From: an uncultured Eubacteriales bacterium
GTDB taxonomy: Bacteria > Bacillota > Clostridia > Lachnospirales > Lachnospiraceae
Reading direction: 5' to 3'
NCBI GenBank assembly: GCA_900314555.1
Contig: OMVQ01000060.1
Location: 1-64,000 of the forward strand
DNA length: 64,000 nucleotides
Shown here: one piece after another, positions 56,947-64,000 of the stretch
Layout: each line of letters begins with the position of its first letter
Position numbering within the stretch: position 1 is the first letter of the stretch
The notes under the pieces: model-generated
What the model saw: only the letters and a program-made list of their open reading frames with translations
Databases searched by the model: none
Told to the model about the DNA's origin: nothing
Translations under genes and position numbers: made by a program

Positions 56947-57453
56947 TTATATCATATTTTTATCTTCTAAATACTTCAAAAAGCCCTCACATCCATCATA
57001 TACATCTCTATAGGTCTCATCAAACCGGTTACTGTACCATGGATCAGTTATTGACTGGCCTCGCCTCTTAGGATTAAACGAATAATCTAATAGTAATTGA
57101 ATCTTATTTTCCGTATCTTCTCCGGTAATACGAATCGTATTCCTTATATTAGCCGAATCTGCACAAAGCAAGTAATCATAGTATTGATAATCTTCCTTTC
57201 TTACCTGTCTTGCTCTCTTATTTGCAAAGTTGGTATATGGAGTGTTGCCAATATTATGTTTCTTAAGCTCTGCCTGTGCTGGCGGATAAATAGGATTACC
57301 TCTTCCATTCCAGATTTCTTCGGCGGACGTTGCCGCCGACGCTATTTCAAATTGTTCTTGTATGCCACGTTTTTCTACCATATCCTTGAGGACAAATTCT
57401 GATATTGGTGAACGACATATGTTGCCGTGGCAGATGAATAAGACTTTTATCAT
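56947..57453 (-). CDS. Low-molecular-weight protein tyrosine phosphatase
   Basis: The 168 residues begin with the phosphate-binding loop VLFICHGNICRSP, with Cys8 and Arg14 (C-x5-R). The general-acid loop DPWYSNRFDETY lies near residue 138. Length and motifs fit a functional enzyme. Such phosphatases often counter tyrosine kinases in capsule control, but no such kinase is in the window. AAAGGAG precedes the ATG. Confidence 0.92.
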   Translation of the reverse strand: MIKVLFICHGNICRSPISEFVLKDMVEKRGIQEQFEIASAATSAEEIWNGRGNPIYPPAQAELKKHNIGNTPYTNFANKRARQVRKEDYQYYDYLLCADSANIRNTIRITGEDTENKIQLLLDYSFNPKRRGQSITDPWYSNRFDETYRDVYDGCEGFLKYLEDKNMI

Positions 57454-57580
57454 AGTTTTGATTTACTCCTTTTTGCCCCGGAATGCCCTGTTTTGCAAGG
57501 GTTTCCGAGATTTTCAGTTTTCGCTCTCAAAATGCAGAATGTTACAAAACAGTGCAAAAAAGAGCAAGTTGTTACCACCG

Positions 57581-57626
57581 CTTAGTAGTAAAATTAGTAG
57601 TAAATAGGGAAATGTTTACTACTAAG
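57581..57626. repeat. Triplet of 12-mers at the start of the accessory region
   Basis: CTTAGTAGTAAA (57581-57592), ATTAGTAGTAAA (57593-57604) and the inverse TTTACTACTAAG (57615-57626). The first and last form a perfect 12 bp inverted repeat. The inverse copy supplies three consecutive stop codons to the gene at 57622-58359. AAATGTTTACTACTAAG here (57610-57626) resembles AAATGTTACTACTAAG at 61950-61965. Confidence 0.65.
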
Positions 57627-58359
57627 AGATATTTTGATTTATCTCTTCTAGTTCATGAAGCATAGCACTAATATGTTCTTTTAGTTTTCCCCATTCATCC
57701 GGTTCAACAATAACTTGTTGTAGGCAAAGATCTAATATGCTCAAATCAACACTTATTCTCTTTTCCTTTCGTGTAACATAGTTTGTCTTGTAATATGCTT
57801 GATGAAAATCAACCAGCGTTATAGATGGATATTTATTACTTTCTATTATTTCTCCATCTCTTTCTTCCAAAAACATCTATGTAATACCATCAGTAAAAAT
57901 AACATATTTACATGAGCTAATTTCTGCAAGAAGCTCACTTTTGTTATCAACTACAAAATCTGATAATTTCCGGTAGACTGTTTCATCCTTTATAAATACT
58001 GGATTCTTTGTTTCAACCATTAATAAGGGTTTAATAGGATTTGAAAAACTATAATCTTTAGTAACAAATATATAATCAGGAACAACATACTCATCATCAC
58101 CTTTAGGCGCACAAATAGTGCGCATTCTTTTCTTACTTTCGGTTTGATTTTCTGTTCTAGGACCACAACTTCTATCATCATAAATAGGTACAATTTTCAA
58201 TTTTTCAGAACAACACATTTGAAAAAACGGAATAAAAACCTCGGAAAGATAATGTTCATGATTACAGTCTCTATGAATCTCTATTAATCTTGTTATGAAA
58301 TCCAGATAGGATATCTTTTCTGCGTTTGAAACTATCTCATAATTAGCATCTTTATTCAT
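57622..58359 (-). pseudogene. PD-(D/E)XK nuclease-like gene split by an amber codon
   Basis: Two open frames, 57877-58359 (160 codons) and 57622-57876 (84 codons), are in the same frame, separated only by a TAG at 57877-57879. Reading through gives FTDGIT-X-MFLEERDGEI, where a Trp codon TGG would fit. The first part has VPDYIFV and LLMVETKNP, a PD-x(n)-ExK nuclease-type motif like those in restriction-related proteins. AAAGGA lies ahead of the start. It is either inactivated by a point mutation or truncated. Confidence 0.65.
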
Positions 58360-58473
58360 TATCGTAATCCTTTCATTGTCATCCTTTTGTAATCATCAAA
58401 GTTGCAGTAATGCTCCATTCAAAAAAGGCAAACAACATCATCTGCTGCCTGCCTTCATAAACACAAAGAGCAA

Positions 58474-59189
58474 TTATTTATTTCCTTTTGCAGCATTAAA
58501 TAAAGTTTTTCGCATTCCTTCTCGCCATTCCTCATTAGCTATACACATTCCCATATAGCAATGTTCGTTAAACATACAGACCTCGCAGACTAATTGATCT
58601 ACAAACTGCATGAGCATATCGTCATCACTCGGCAATTCATAAGATTCAATCTTTTTAATATCACAAGGTTTTCTTATTCCAAATGATATCTGTCTCCCAT
58701 TACCAGTCTTTAGATAACGATAAATCTCTCCTCCAAAGGATAAGCAGTTACCCTCCTTATAATCAGCAAAAGGCTCAATAGACATCCAGACGTGGTCTTC
58801 TTTTCCTTCATAACAATCTCCATCCATAAGTCCGCCGGATATATAAATGCGATTGAAAACGACCTTGCCCTTCTTTTTATCAAATCTGCTAATCTGACCT
58901 TTGAAATCACACCAAGCTTTACTATACCTCTAGCGTTCCTAGAATTAAACAGAGCTTGCAAATACTCCTCGTAGGATAAGTTCTCACCATTATACACATC
59001 CTTCATTGCATCATCGGACATATCTATAGTGCCGAACTCCGTTTGCAAATGATAATCCCTGTGGCTATACTCATCCACAAGCTCTTTCCATCGTTCTTCA
59101 TCCGATGGTTGATGAATAGGTTCAGTAGATTTTCCTTCTACCTCTTCCCGCATTGCATTAATGCCTTCTTCGTAATGATTCAATATCAT
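58474..59189 (-). pseudogene. Frameshifted gene of unknown function
   Basis: The upstream frame (from 59189) reads RWKELVDEYSHRDYHLQTEF up to about NSRNARGIVK. A -1 shift near 58905-58925 moves into a frame reading AWCDFKGQISRFDKKKGKVV, then GLMDGDCYEGKEDHVWMSIE and on to the stop at 58474. The joined product would be about 238 residues. The C-terminal half contains several cysteines (VCEVCMFNEHCYMGMC). I do not recognise the family. It could instead be a sequencing error. Confidence 0.6.
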
Positions 59190-59206
59190 CTACCTCCTTA
59201 AAAAGT

Positions 59207-59221
59207 GCTACCTTTGGTAGC
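59207..59221. promoter_or_regulatory. 15 bp palindrome at the start of the frameshifted gene
   Basis: GCTACCTTTGGTAGC lies directly upstream of AAGGAGG for the gene at 58474-59189. It may be an operator or an RNA hairpin affecting translation. No regulator is assigned. Confidence 0.4.
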
Positions 59222-59335
59222 CTGACATTTTAATCTCGGTAACCGATTGGCATACACTATAATTATATCAGAAAGTATGAATTTTCCACAAAATAACGTC
59301 TCAGAGCTAATCCGGAGCGTCACCCCTTTTCCATA

Positions 59336-59419
59336 TTAAATTACCTTAAACATTTTCTGTGACATCGGTTTCTCTTTCTTCTGTGCAACCTCCACCTGTG
59401 CCTTCTTAAACTCCTCCAT
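59336..59419 (-). pseudogene. Short gene remnant in the 59.2-59.5 kb gap
   Basis: A 27-codon frame reads MEEFKKAQVEVAQKKEKPMS and ends MFKVI. It looks like a fragment of a Lys/Glu-rich mobile-element protein. No binding site is evident. The rest of the 347 bp gap (59190-59536) holds only the palindrome and a duplicated GTA(C)ACTACTTCATAGTATTTAC-like AT-rich tract. Confidence 0.3.
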
Positions 59420-59536
59420 CCGCTTCAATCATTCCTGTATGAAATAGTATGTACACTACTTCATAGTATTTACAGTATATAAAATATGCTAGAAAAGCAC
59501 TTGCCATCTTCCCTTATGAATTGGGTGCTTTGTTTA

Positions 59537-59977
59537 TTATTCCAGTTCGTCAACTGTAACACACTTTATTTCCTTGAATTGCCTTAACTGCTTATCATTT
59601 GTCAAGAATAAATCACACTTTGTAAGACACGCAACCGCTAACTGAATTGCATCCATAGCCTTAAAGCCTTTGTATTCTGCTCTGATTTGAGCTGCCTTTT
59701 TAGCAATCTCTTGATTTACTTCTACAATCTCCATATCAATAGTTTCAACAAATCTGTCAAACATATCAATAAATGAATATAGTTTGTTTCTATATGGAAA
59801 TACAAAATATTCTTCCACTGTTATTACAGAAGTTACAAACTTTTTATCTGCCTCATATCCATTACTGAAAAATTCCTTTACCTTATCATAATACTGTGGG
59901 TTATTTTCATTCTTTTCAATGAAGTATATGAATGGTGCAGTGTCAACAAATGCCTTTTTATAATCTGTCATTCTCAC
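59537..59977 (-). CDS. PIN-domain ribonuclease toxin, VapC-like
   Basis: The 146-residue protein has the PIN acidic residues: FVDTAPFIYFIE (Asp, near residue 11), SVITVEEYFVFP (Glu), KAMDAIQLAVACL (Asp) and LFLTNDKQLRQF (Asp). Likely a toxin that cleaves RNA, held inactive by its partner. Its start overlaps the end of the 59958-60182 gene by 20 bp, the usual antitoxin-toxin coupling. Confidence 0.88.
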   Translation of the reverse strand: MRMTDYKKAFVDTAPFIYFIEKNENNPQYYDKVKEFFSNGYEADKKFVTSVITVEEYFVFPYRNKLYSFIDMFDRFVETIDMEIVEVNQEIAKKAAQIRAEYKGFKAMDAIQLAVACLTKCDLFLTNDKQLRQFKEIKCVTVDELE

Positions 59978-60182
59978 GCATCTCCTTCATATATTCATCT
60001 ACATTCTGTCCTCTTTCGCTTGGAATAACAAAACTGTCCCAGTCAACAGGTGCTTTCTTTACTTTTTTCTGTGGATAATTTAGCATAGTAACAATAACCT
60101 CTGCTCCGTCATAATCTCTAATATCTTCATCTTCAATAACAACTGTGTTACCTTGTACAATTCCCTTTACTGCTACTAACAT
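59958..60182 (-). CDS. Antitoxin partner of the PIN toxin
   Basis: A 74-residue protein with an AbrB/Phd-like or related beta-rich N-terminus (VAVKGIVQGNTVVIEDEDIR, then VIVTMLNYP), which resembles DUF-type antitoxins ahead of PIN toxins. The C-terminal half (VDWDSFVIPSERGQNVDEYM) is probably the disordered toxin-wrapping part. AAAGGAGG lies ahead of the ATG. Confidence 0.75.
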   Translation of the reverse strand: MLVAVKGIVQGNTVVIEDEDIRDYDGAEVIVTMLNYPQKKVKKAPVDWDSFVIPSERGQNVDEYMKEMRENDRL

Positions 60183-60235
60183 AGGTCATACCTCCTTTAA
60201 ATTTCTGGATGAAATCGTCGTTTCTTATTATGCTA

Positions 60236-60424
60236 TTATTCATCCTCATTTTCCTTATTATGCTTGTTTTTTTCCCTTACTGTAACAATATCTATCCCCA
60301 TATCCTTTTCAAGTAATGAGATTACTAATTGATTCATACTCATTCCTTTTGATTTTGCATGATCCTTGATTGGTTGGAGATATTCCTCTGGAACTCTCAA
60401 TTTTATATCCTTAATTTTCTTCAT
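60236..60424 (-). CDS. Arc-like ribbon-helix-helix protein
   Basis: The 62 residues read KLRVPEEYLQPIKDHAKSKG, then MSMNQLVISLLEKDM, which is a beta-strand followed by two helices as in Arc/HicB-type DNA-binding domains. The C-terminus is Lys/Asn/Glu-rich. It could be an autoregulating antitoxin, perhaps for the TA pair 54 bp downstream. The ribosome binding site is weak. Confidence 0.7.
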   Translation of the reverse strand: MKKIKDIKLRVPEEYLQPIKDHAKSKGMSMNQLVISLLEKDMGIDIVTVREKNKHNKENEDE

Positions 60425-60483
60425 ATATTCTTTTAAACTATCTTATCCATATTCTGCAATCGCTTATGTAGAAATTCCAAACT

Positions 60484-60777
60484 CTACCTAATAGCATTCT
60501 TGTACCGTTCAAATCTGATATTATTTCGCTCATCAGATAAAGATACATTAAAAATCGCTGCATAGTAATCTAACAAGCAATCAATATTTGTTTCTTCTCG
60601 AGCGACTAATTCATTCTTCAAATTAAGAATATATTCATCATATCTCTCAAATTCATTCGGCACTTTAATTTTCTTCTCTCTATATTCGGAAACCTTATTT
60701 TGATTAAATATTTTTATTGCATCGACAATAATATCTACAAAATAAGTTTTGAGGGATTTTTTCTTAGTTGCAATTCT
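60484..60777 (-). pseudogene. Decayed reading frame of unknown origin
   Basis: An open stretch of 97 codons without a suitable start reads KKSLKTYFVDIIVDAIKIF, later EFERYDEYILNLKNELV and DYYAAIFNVSLSDERNNI, and stops at 60484-60486. It looks like the C-terminal half of a helical protein whose front was lost. I cannot assign a family. Confidence 0.4.
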
Positions 60778-60786
60778 TCAACACCT

Positions 60787-60855
60787 TTAAAAAATGTTTA
60801 CCACCGCATCCACTTGCATATTTACAATATCATTTCGTACTATTTCAAAAGGCAT
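60787..60855 (-). pseudogene. Truncated macro-domain gene
   Basis: GGAGG and a start codon at 60855 remain intact. The frame reads MPFEIVRNDIVNMQVDAVVN then IF and a stop. This is the standard N-terminus of macro-domain proteins (ADP-ribose binding or O-acetyl-ADP-ribose deacetylase type). Everything after about 20 residues is gone. Confidence 0.65.
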
Positions 60856-60885
60856 AGGCGACCTCCATATTCAAAAGCAGGTCGA

Positions 60886-61779
60886 TTAATCCTGCAATAT
60901 ATCTAAATACATATCCAATCTGGCATTGATGTATCCTGCAAACAGATTTTCCATTGCCGAAAGATTGTGCTTTACATGATATTCATCAAATGCATTATAA
61001 TAGGTAATTCTGTCTGTAAACTTAATATCTATAGGCGGGAATCCGGCTTTCATCAACTCAAGATTTACAAGCAGTCTTCCGGTTCTGCCATTACCATCGA
61101 TGAAAGGATGGATGCCTTCAAACTCGATGTGAAAACGAGCCAGTTTTGTCACGATATGCTCTGTGCTTTCAGCAAAATCATATAGCAACTGTTCCATTTT
61201 TGGTTCAATAAGATACGGCTGCACGGGTTCATGCTGTGCGCCCATAATATGAACCGGAACTCTGCGATAAACGCCACGGTCTTCCTTCTTATCCGCAAGA
61301 ACAAGATAGTGAATCTGTTTGATGATGCTCTCACTAATCGGAACATTATCTTTTACCAGTTCACTCACGAAATCAAATGCTTCTTTATGACCGACTGCCT
61401 CCATATGGTCTTTCAACGGTTTCTGGTCAATCGTAAGACCACGAAGAACTAAATCCGTTTCTCGCAGTGTAAGTGTATTTCCTTCGATGGCATTGGAGTT
61501 GTATGTGTACTCTATGATAAATTCTTCGTTGAGCCTTGCAACCTCACCCGCGGTTAAAGGTCTTCTGCTATCCAGTTCTACCTTCTTGCGGTCAATTTGC
61601 GCCAACAGACTCTCCTTTGACTTATAACGACCATCAGCAGGTTTCTTTGCATCCACGGGAATTTTCCAGCCACGTCCTTCCTGGTACGCACCCGGAATTT
61701 TTCCCTCAGAGCAAAGAACTCTGATTCTTCTATCAGAAATGCCCCATTTTTCAGAAGCCTGTTTTACTGTCATAAACAT
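60886..61779 (-). CDS. Fic domain protein with N-terminal helix-turn-helix
   Basis: Fic enzymes usually AMPylate proteins. The 297 residues have an excisionase/MerR-like DNA-binding domain (1-45; MTVKQASEKWGISDRRIRV), then the inhibitory-helix motif SNAIEGN (Ser95, Glu99, Gly100), then the catalytic loop HPFIDGNGRTGR at 224-235. An intact inhibitory helix within the same chain marks a self-restrained enzyme of the bacterial Fic class II type. GGAGGG lies eight bases ahead. It is intact within a decaying region. The target is unknown. Confidence 0.92.
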   Translation of the reverse strand: MFMTVKQASEKWGISDRRIRVLCSEGKIPGAYQEGRGWKIPVDAKKPADGRYKSKESLLAQIDRKKVELDSRRPLTAGEVARLNEEFIIEYTYNSNAIEGNTLTLRETDLVLRGLTIDQKPLKDHMEAVGHKEAFDFVSELVKDNVPISESIIKQIHYLVLADKKEDRGVYRRVPVHIMGAQHEPVQPYLIEPKMEQLLYDFAESTEHIVTKLARFHIEFEGIHPFIDGNGRTGRLLVNLELMKAGFPPIDIKFTDRITYYNAFDEYHVKHNLSAMENLFAGYINARLDMYLDILQD

Positions 61780-61893
61780 AGATTATCCCTCCAATCTAAG
61801 ATATAGTATACCTCTTTAACGGAATAATATCAATAATATCGGAACAATATTTACCAAAATAGTGGAACAATGCAACTGCCGTTATACTAAAAA

Positions 61894-61921
61894 AGACACC
61901 TGCATTGCTACATGGTGCCTT
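61894..61921 (-). terminator. Terminator after the nuclease fragment
   Basis: AGGCACC and GGTGTCT (one G-U pair) form a stem on the minus strand, followed by TTTTTTAG. It lies about 70 bp past the stop at 61988. Confidence 0.75.
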
Positions 61922-61949
61922 CTACTACCCCCATAAAAGTGGATTATAA

Positions 61950-61965
61950 AAATGTTACTACTAAG
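61950..61965. repeat. Copy of the accessory-region boundary motif
   Basis: AAATGTTACTACTAAG matches AAATGTTTACTACTAAG at 57610-57626 in the same orientation, apart from one T. The two copies bracket the most decayed, mixed part of the window. An attachment-site or duplication role is possible but weak. Confidence 0.35.
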
Positions 61966-61987
61966 GATTTTGTATATTTAGAAATTT

Positions 61988-62194
61988 TTATTTTCCTCTT
62001 TTTTCATATGCATTAAAATCCCCTACTACATATGTAGCCTTATTTTTATTTAAACTGTTAATTATCAGACTCCACATTTCATCACAAGGATTAATATGTA
62101 CTCTTAACAAAATATCATTATCTTTCTCTATTTCAATAAGTCTATTTCCGTATATTGATATTTTCCGTCTATAAAGGACTTTAAAAAACGACAT
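61988..62194 (-). pseudogene. C-terminal fragment of an endonuclease/exonuclease/phosphatase-family protein
   Basis: The frame ends with RVHINPCDEMWSLIINSLNK and YVVGDFNAYEKRGK; VGDFNA is the metal-site motif of the family. The first codons (from 62194) are only the out-of-frame tail of the decarboxylase-cupin gene, so the fragment proper begins near 62170. The joint suggests a deletion or insertion directly after the upstream gene. Confidence 0.55.
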
Positions 62195-62969
62195 CAGAAG
62201 TTTTGCAAGCCGTCACATATTCTTCATCACTTACTGGTTCAAGCCATTCATTAGAAACATTTTCACCCGGAACCTCTATTGCCAGATGAGAAAACCATTC
62301 ATTCGGTGCAGCACCATGCCAGTGCTTTACTTCTGCCTGAATATTGATGCAGTCACCCGGCTTCATTTCTACAGCGTCTTTGCCTTCTTCCTGATAATAT
62401 CCTCTTCCGGCAATACACACCAGAATCTGCCCACCTCCTCTTTTTGCATGATGGATGTGCCAGTTATTTCTACATCCAGGTTCAAATGTCACATTGAAAA
62501 TTCCAACCTGAGAAGTTGATATCGGTGCAAGAAAACTTCTGCCAGAAAAATACTGTGCAAAGCCATCATTTGGTGCACCAATTGGTAATCCCATCTCTTT
62601 TGCATGCGCCCGCATTGCTTCCTCCTCGTATGGTAAATCTCCTTCACCTTCCTCCCACACTTCTTTTGCAAGATTGAATACAGCCCATGCTTTTGGCCAT
62701 CCTGCATAGATTGCGACATGTGTGATTACTGCTGCAATCTCTTTTTGTGTCACACCATATTTTTTTGCATTTTGAAGATGATATTTTAAAGAAGAATCCG
62801 TAATTCCGGAAGCCATCAGAGCAACCACTGTAATGATACTTCTTGTCTTCACACCAATATCCTGGTTGTTCCAGTTTTCACCGAAAAGCACATCATCATT
62901 AAAATGTGCAAACTCCGGTGCAAATTTACCAAGTGCATTTCGTCCTGCTGTCTGTACTATTTTTTCCAT
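62181..62969 (-). CDS. Carboxymuconolactone decarboxylase-like protein fused to a cupin
   Basis: The 262-residue protein has an N-terminal AhpD/CMD-type helical domain (about 25-115; RSIITVVALMASGITDSSLK, HVAIYAGWPKAWAVF) and a C-terminal cupin (about 150-245; FEPGCRNNWHIHHAKRGGGQ, MKPGDCINIQ, VKHWHGAAPNEWFSHLAIEV). The catalytic CxxC of peroxidase-type relatives is absent. The cupin keeps the histidine metal ligands. GGAGG lies ahead of the ATG. A flavodoxin gene 29 bp upstream suggests a small redox or detoxification operon. Confidence 0.88.
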   Translation of the reverse strand: MEKIVQTAGRNALGKFAPEFAHFNDDVLFGENWNNQDIGVKTRSIITVVALMASGITDSSLKYHLQNAKKYGVTQKEIAAVITHVAIYAGWPKAWAVFNLAKEVWEEGEGDLPYEEEAMRAHAKEMGLPIGAPNDGFAQYFSGRSFLAPISTSQVGIFNVTFEPGCRNNWHIHHAKRGGGQILVCIAGRGYYQEEGKDAVEMKPGDCINIQAEVKHWHGAAPNEWFSHLAIEVPGENVSNEWLEPVSDEEYVTACKTSDVVF

Positions 62970-62997
62970 ATTCTGTATACCTCCATAACACTGTTGT

Positions 62998-63468
62998 TTA
63001 TAAAGAGTTTATCCATTCACTGATTTCCTGTTTTGTTCCACGATTTAGCAGTCTGCCTTCTGTTATAACTGCGTCTGGTGCAGATAGCTGCAATTCTTTC
63101 ACAGTGTTCCCGAATCCACTTCCTCCGGATGTTGCAAAAAGCACGATTTTTTTACCACTGAACTCATAGGCTTCCAAAAATGTATTTATAATTGTCGGAG
63201 CCACATACCACCAGATAGGAAATCCTAGAAGGATCTCGTCATAAGAACTCATATCCATCTCTTTATTCATAATCTCCGGTCTGTATTTCTTATCACTCAT
63301 TTCCACACTGCTTCTGGATTTTTTATTCATCCAGTCAAGATCAGCCTTTGTATATGGAACTTTCGGCTCAATCTCAAATAAATCTGCTTTTGCTTCCTCT
63401 GCAATCATCTCTGCTACCTTTTTTGTTGTTCCGCTTGCACTGAAAAATGCCACTAATTTTTTACTCAT
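62998..63468 (-). CDS. Flavodoxin
   Basis: The ATG at 63468 (MSKKLVAFFSASGTTKKVAE) has AAAGGAG upstream; in-frame codons further up lack one. The 156-residue FMN-binding electron carrier shows the phosphate loop SASGTTKKVA, the aromatic loop GFPIWWYVAPTIINTFL and FATSGGSGFGNT for the isoalloxazine. It precedes the decarboxylase-cupin gene. Confidence 0.93.
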   Translation of the reverse strand: MSKKLVAFFSASGTTKKVAEMIAEEAKADLFEIEPKVPYTKADLDWMNKKSRSSVEMSDKKYRPEIMNKEMDMSSYDEILLGFPIWWYVAPTIINTFLEAYEFSGKKIVLFATSGGSGFGNTVKELQLSAPDAVITEGRLLNRGTKQEISEWINSL

Positions 63469-63593
63469 AATAAAAGCTCCTTTCTTCGCAAATTTCTCGC
63501 ATAAAAATAGATGTATAAGATTTGATTTTCTCTTATACATCTATTTTATACCTGATAATTTTATTATGTCTAATGCTTATATTGAATTCCATT

Positions 63594-64000
63594 CTATGCC
63601 TGAAAAGCATTTATTTCTTCTATCATTTTACTGACTGCCAGAGAATATGGAATATTTCGCCTCCAGGCAATCACAGTACTTGTCGTGATTTCAGGAAAGA
63701 TTCTTCTCTGTACAAGAATCTCCTCTCGCCAATATTTTGCAGCTCCTTCGATGGATACCGGATATCCCAGTCCATTTGCCGCAATGACTCCTGCATTCGT
63801 TCCAAGATTACTTGTAAAAGCAATCTTCAGTTTCGAAAAGTCTTTTCCAAACCAATTGGCAAGTTCACTTTGAACATTCACTCTTTCTGGTAGAATCAAT
63901 GGTTTTCCAATGAGATTCTCTTCAAATGCCGCCATTTGTCTTGAAAGCGTTGGTTGTGTAATATACAATTGTTCTGCTGCTTTTGTAAAGCTCTGTTCTT
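63594..64000 (-). pseudogene. LysR-family regulator, internally deleted and cut by the window edge
   Basis: From the right edge the frame reads FTKAAEQLYITQPTLSRQMA, the LysR helix-turn-helix. After about FEENLIGKPL it continues in frame as ILPERVNVQSELANWF, which belongs to the C-terminal half of the effector-binding domain. The C-terminus is intact (to NAFQA). Roughly 130 residues are missing between them, so effector sensing and dimerisation are probably lost. It lies on the same strand as the flavodoxin gene, so it may once have controlled it. Confidence 0.7.

Noticed and set aside
57877..57879. Programmed stop-codon readthrough in the nuclease-like gene
   Set aside because: No stimulatory structure or readthrough context was seen, and the neighbouring genes are also decayed, so a nonsense mutation is simpler.
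57454..62200. An intact integrative element
   Set aside because: No integrase, relaxase, transposase or replication gene is readable; only fragments and passenger-type genes remain.

Overview
The window looks like a chromosomal segment of a low-GC Gram-positive anaerobe of the Clostridia, most likely a gut Lachnospiraceae (Lachnospira/Eubacterium eligens-like). That is an inference. It rests on the AT-rich sequence with strong AGGAGG-type ribosome binding sites, the cdaA-cdaR-glmM cluster, hprK/HPr, a probable PPi-dependent phosphofructokinase, and a bile-salt-hydrolase-type enzyme. Nearly all genes lie on the minus strand. The plus-strand genes are pyrG, an L,D-transpeptidase and a tiny cysteine-rich peptide unit. 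No rRNA, tRNA, CRISPR array or intact insertion sequence was seen.

Layout. (1) 0-20 kb, housekeeping: possible murB 5' end, hprK, uvrC, ftsH, pyrG, an L,D-transpeptidase, a YbjN-like protein, ribonuclease H, a subtilisin-like protease, clpX, phosphofructokinase, an HD-GYP phosphodiesterase, an HtrA protease and two exported proteins. The gaps hold unusual structured repeats: three 75-76 bp tandem copies, a 653 bp near-palindrome, and two hairpin-rich segments bounded by 11 bp direct repeats. (2) 20-45 kb, a surface-glycan locus: LytR-CpsA-Psr ligase, polyprenyl-phosphate sugar transferase, several glycosyltransferases, a methyltransferase-kinase-coiled-coil protein laid out like WbdD, a Wzm/Wzt ABC exporter whose ATPase has a C-terminal extension, rfbB/A/C, UDP-glucose dehydrogenase, a Wzx-like flippase and a large DUF2142-like membrane protein. 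leuA is embedded here. (3) 44.9-50.4 kb, cell-wall and c-di-AMP genes: glmM, HPr, cdaR, cdaA and two membrane proteins. (4) 50.5-52.4 kb: a small-peptide transcription unit and eno with a structured leader. (5) 52.4-57.5 kb: a VOC protein, a bile-salt-hydrolase-type enzyme between two decayed transporter genes, and a low-molecular-weight phosphatase. (6) 57.6-64 kb, an accessory and decaying region: a nonsense-split nuclease-like gene, a frameshifted gene, toxin-antitoxin genes, macro-domain and nuclease fragments, an intact Fic protein, a decarboxylase-cupin protein, a flavodoxin and a deleted LysR regulator at the edge.

How the genes work together. The glycan genes suggest this model. A sugar phosphate is loaded on undecaprenyl phosphate (21460-22863), multi-domain glycosyltransferases extend the chain, and the WbdD-like protein caps it. 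Wzt recognises the cap through its C-terminal domain, Wzm/Wzt exports the polymer, and the LCP protein attaches it to the wall. This would be a Gram-positive counterpart of the ABC-transporter-dependent O9a O-antigen and S-layer glycan pathways. rfbD, needed to finish dTDP-L-rhamnose, is not in the window.
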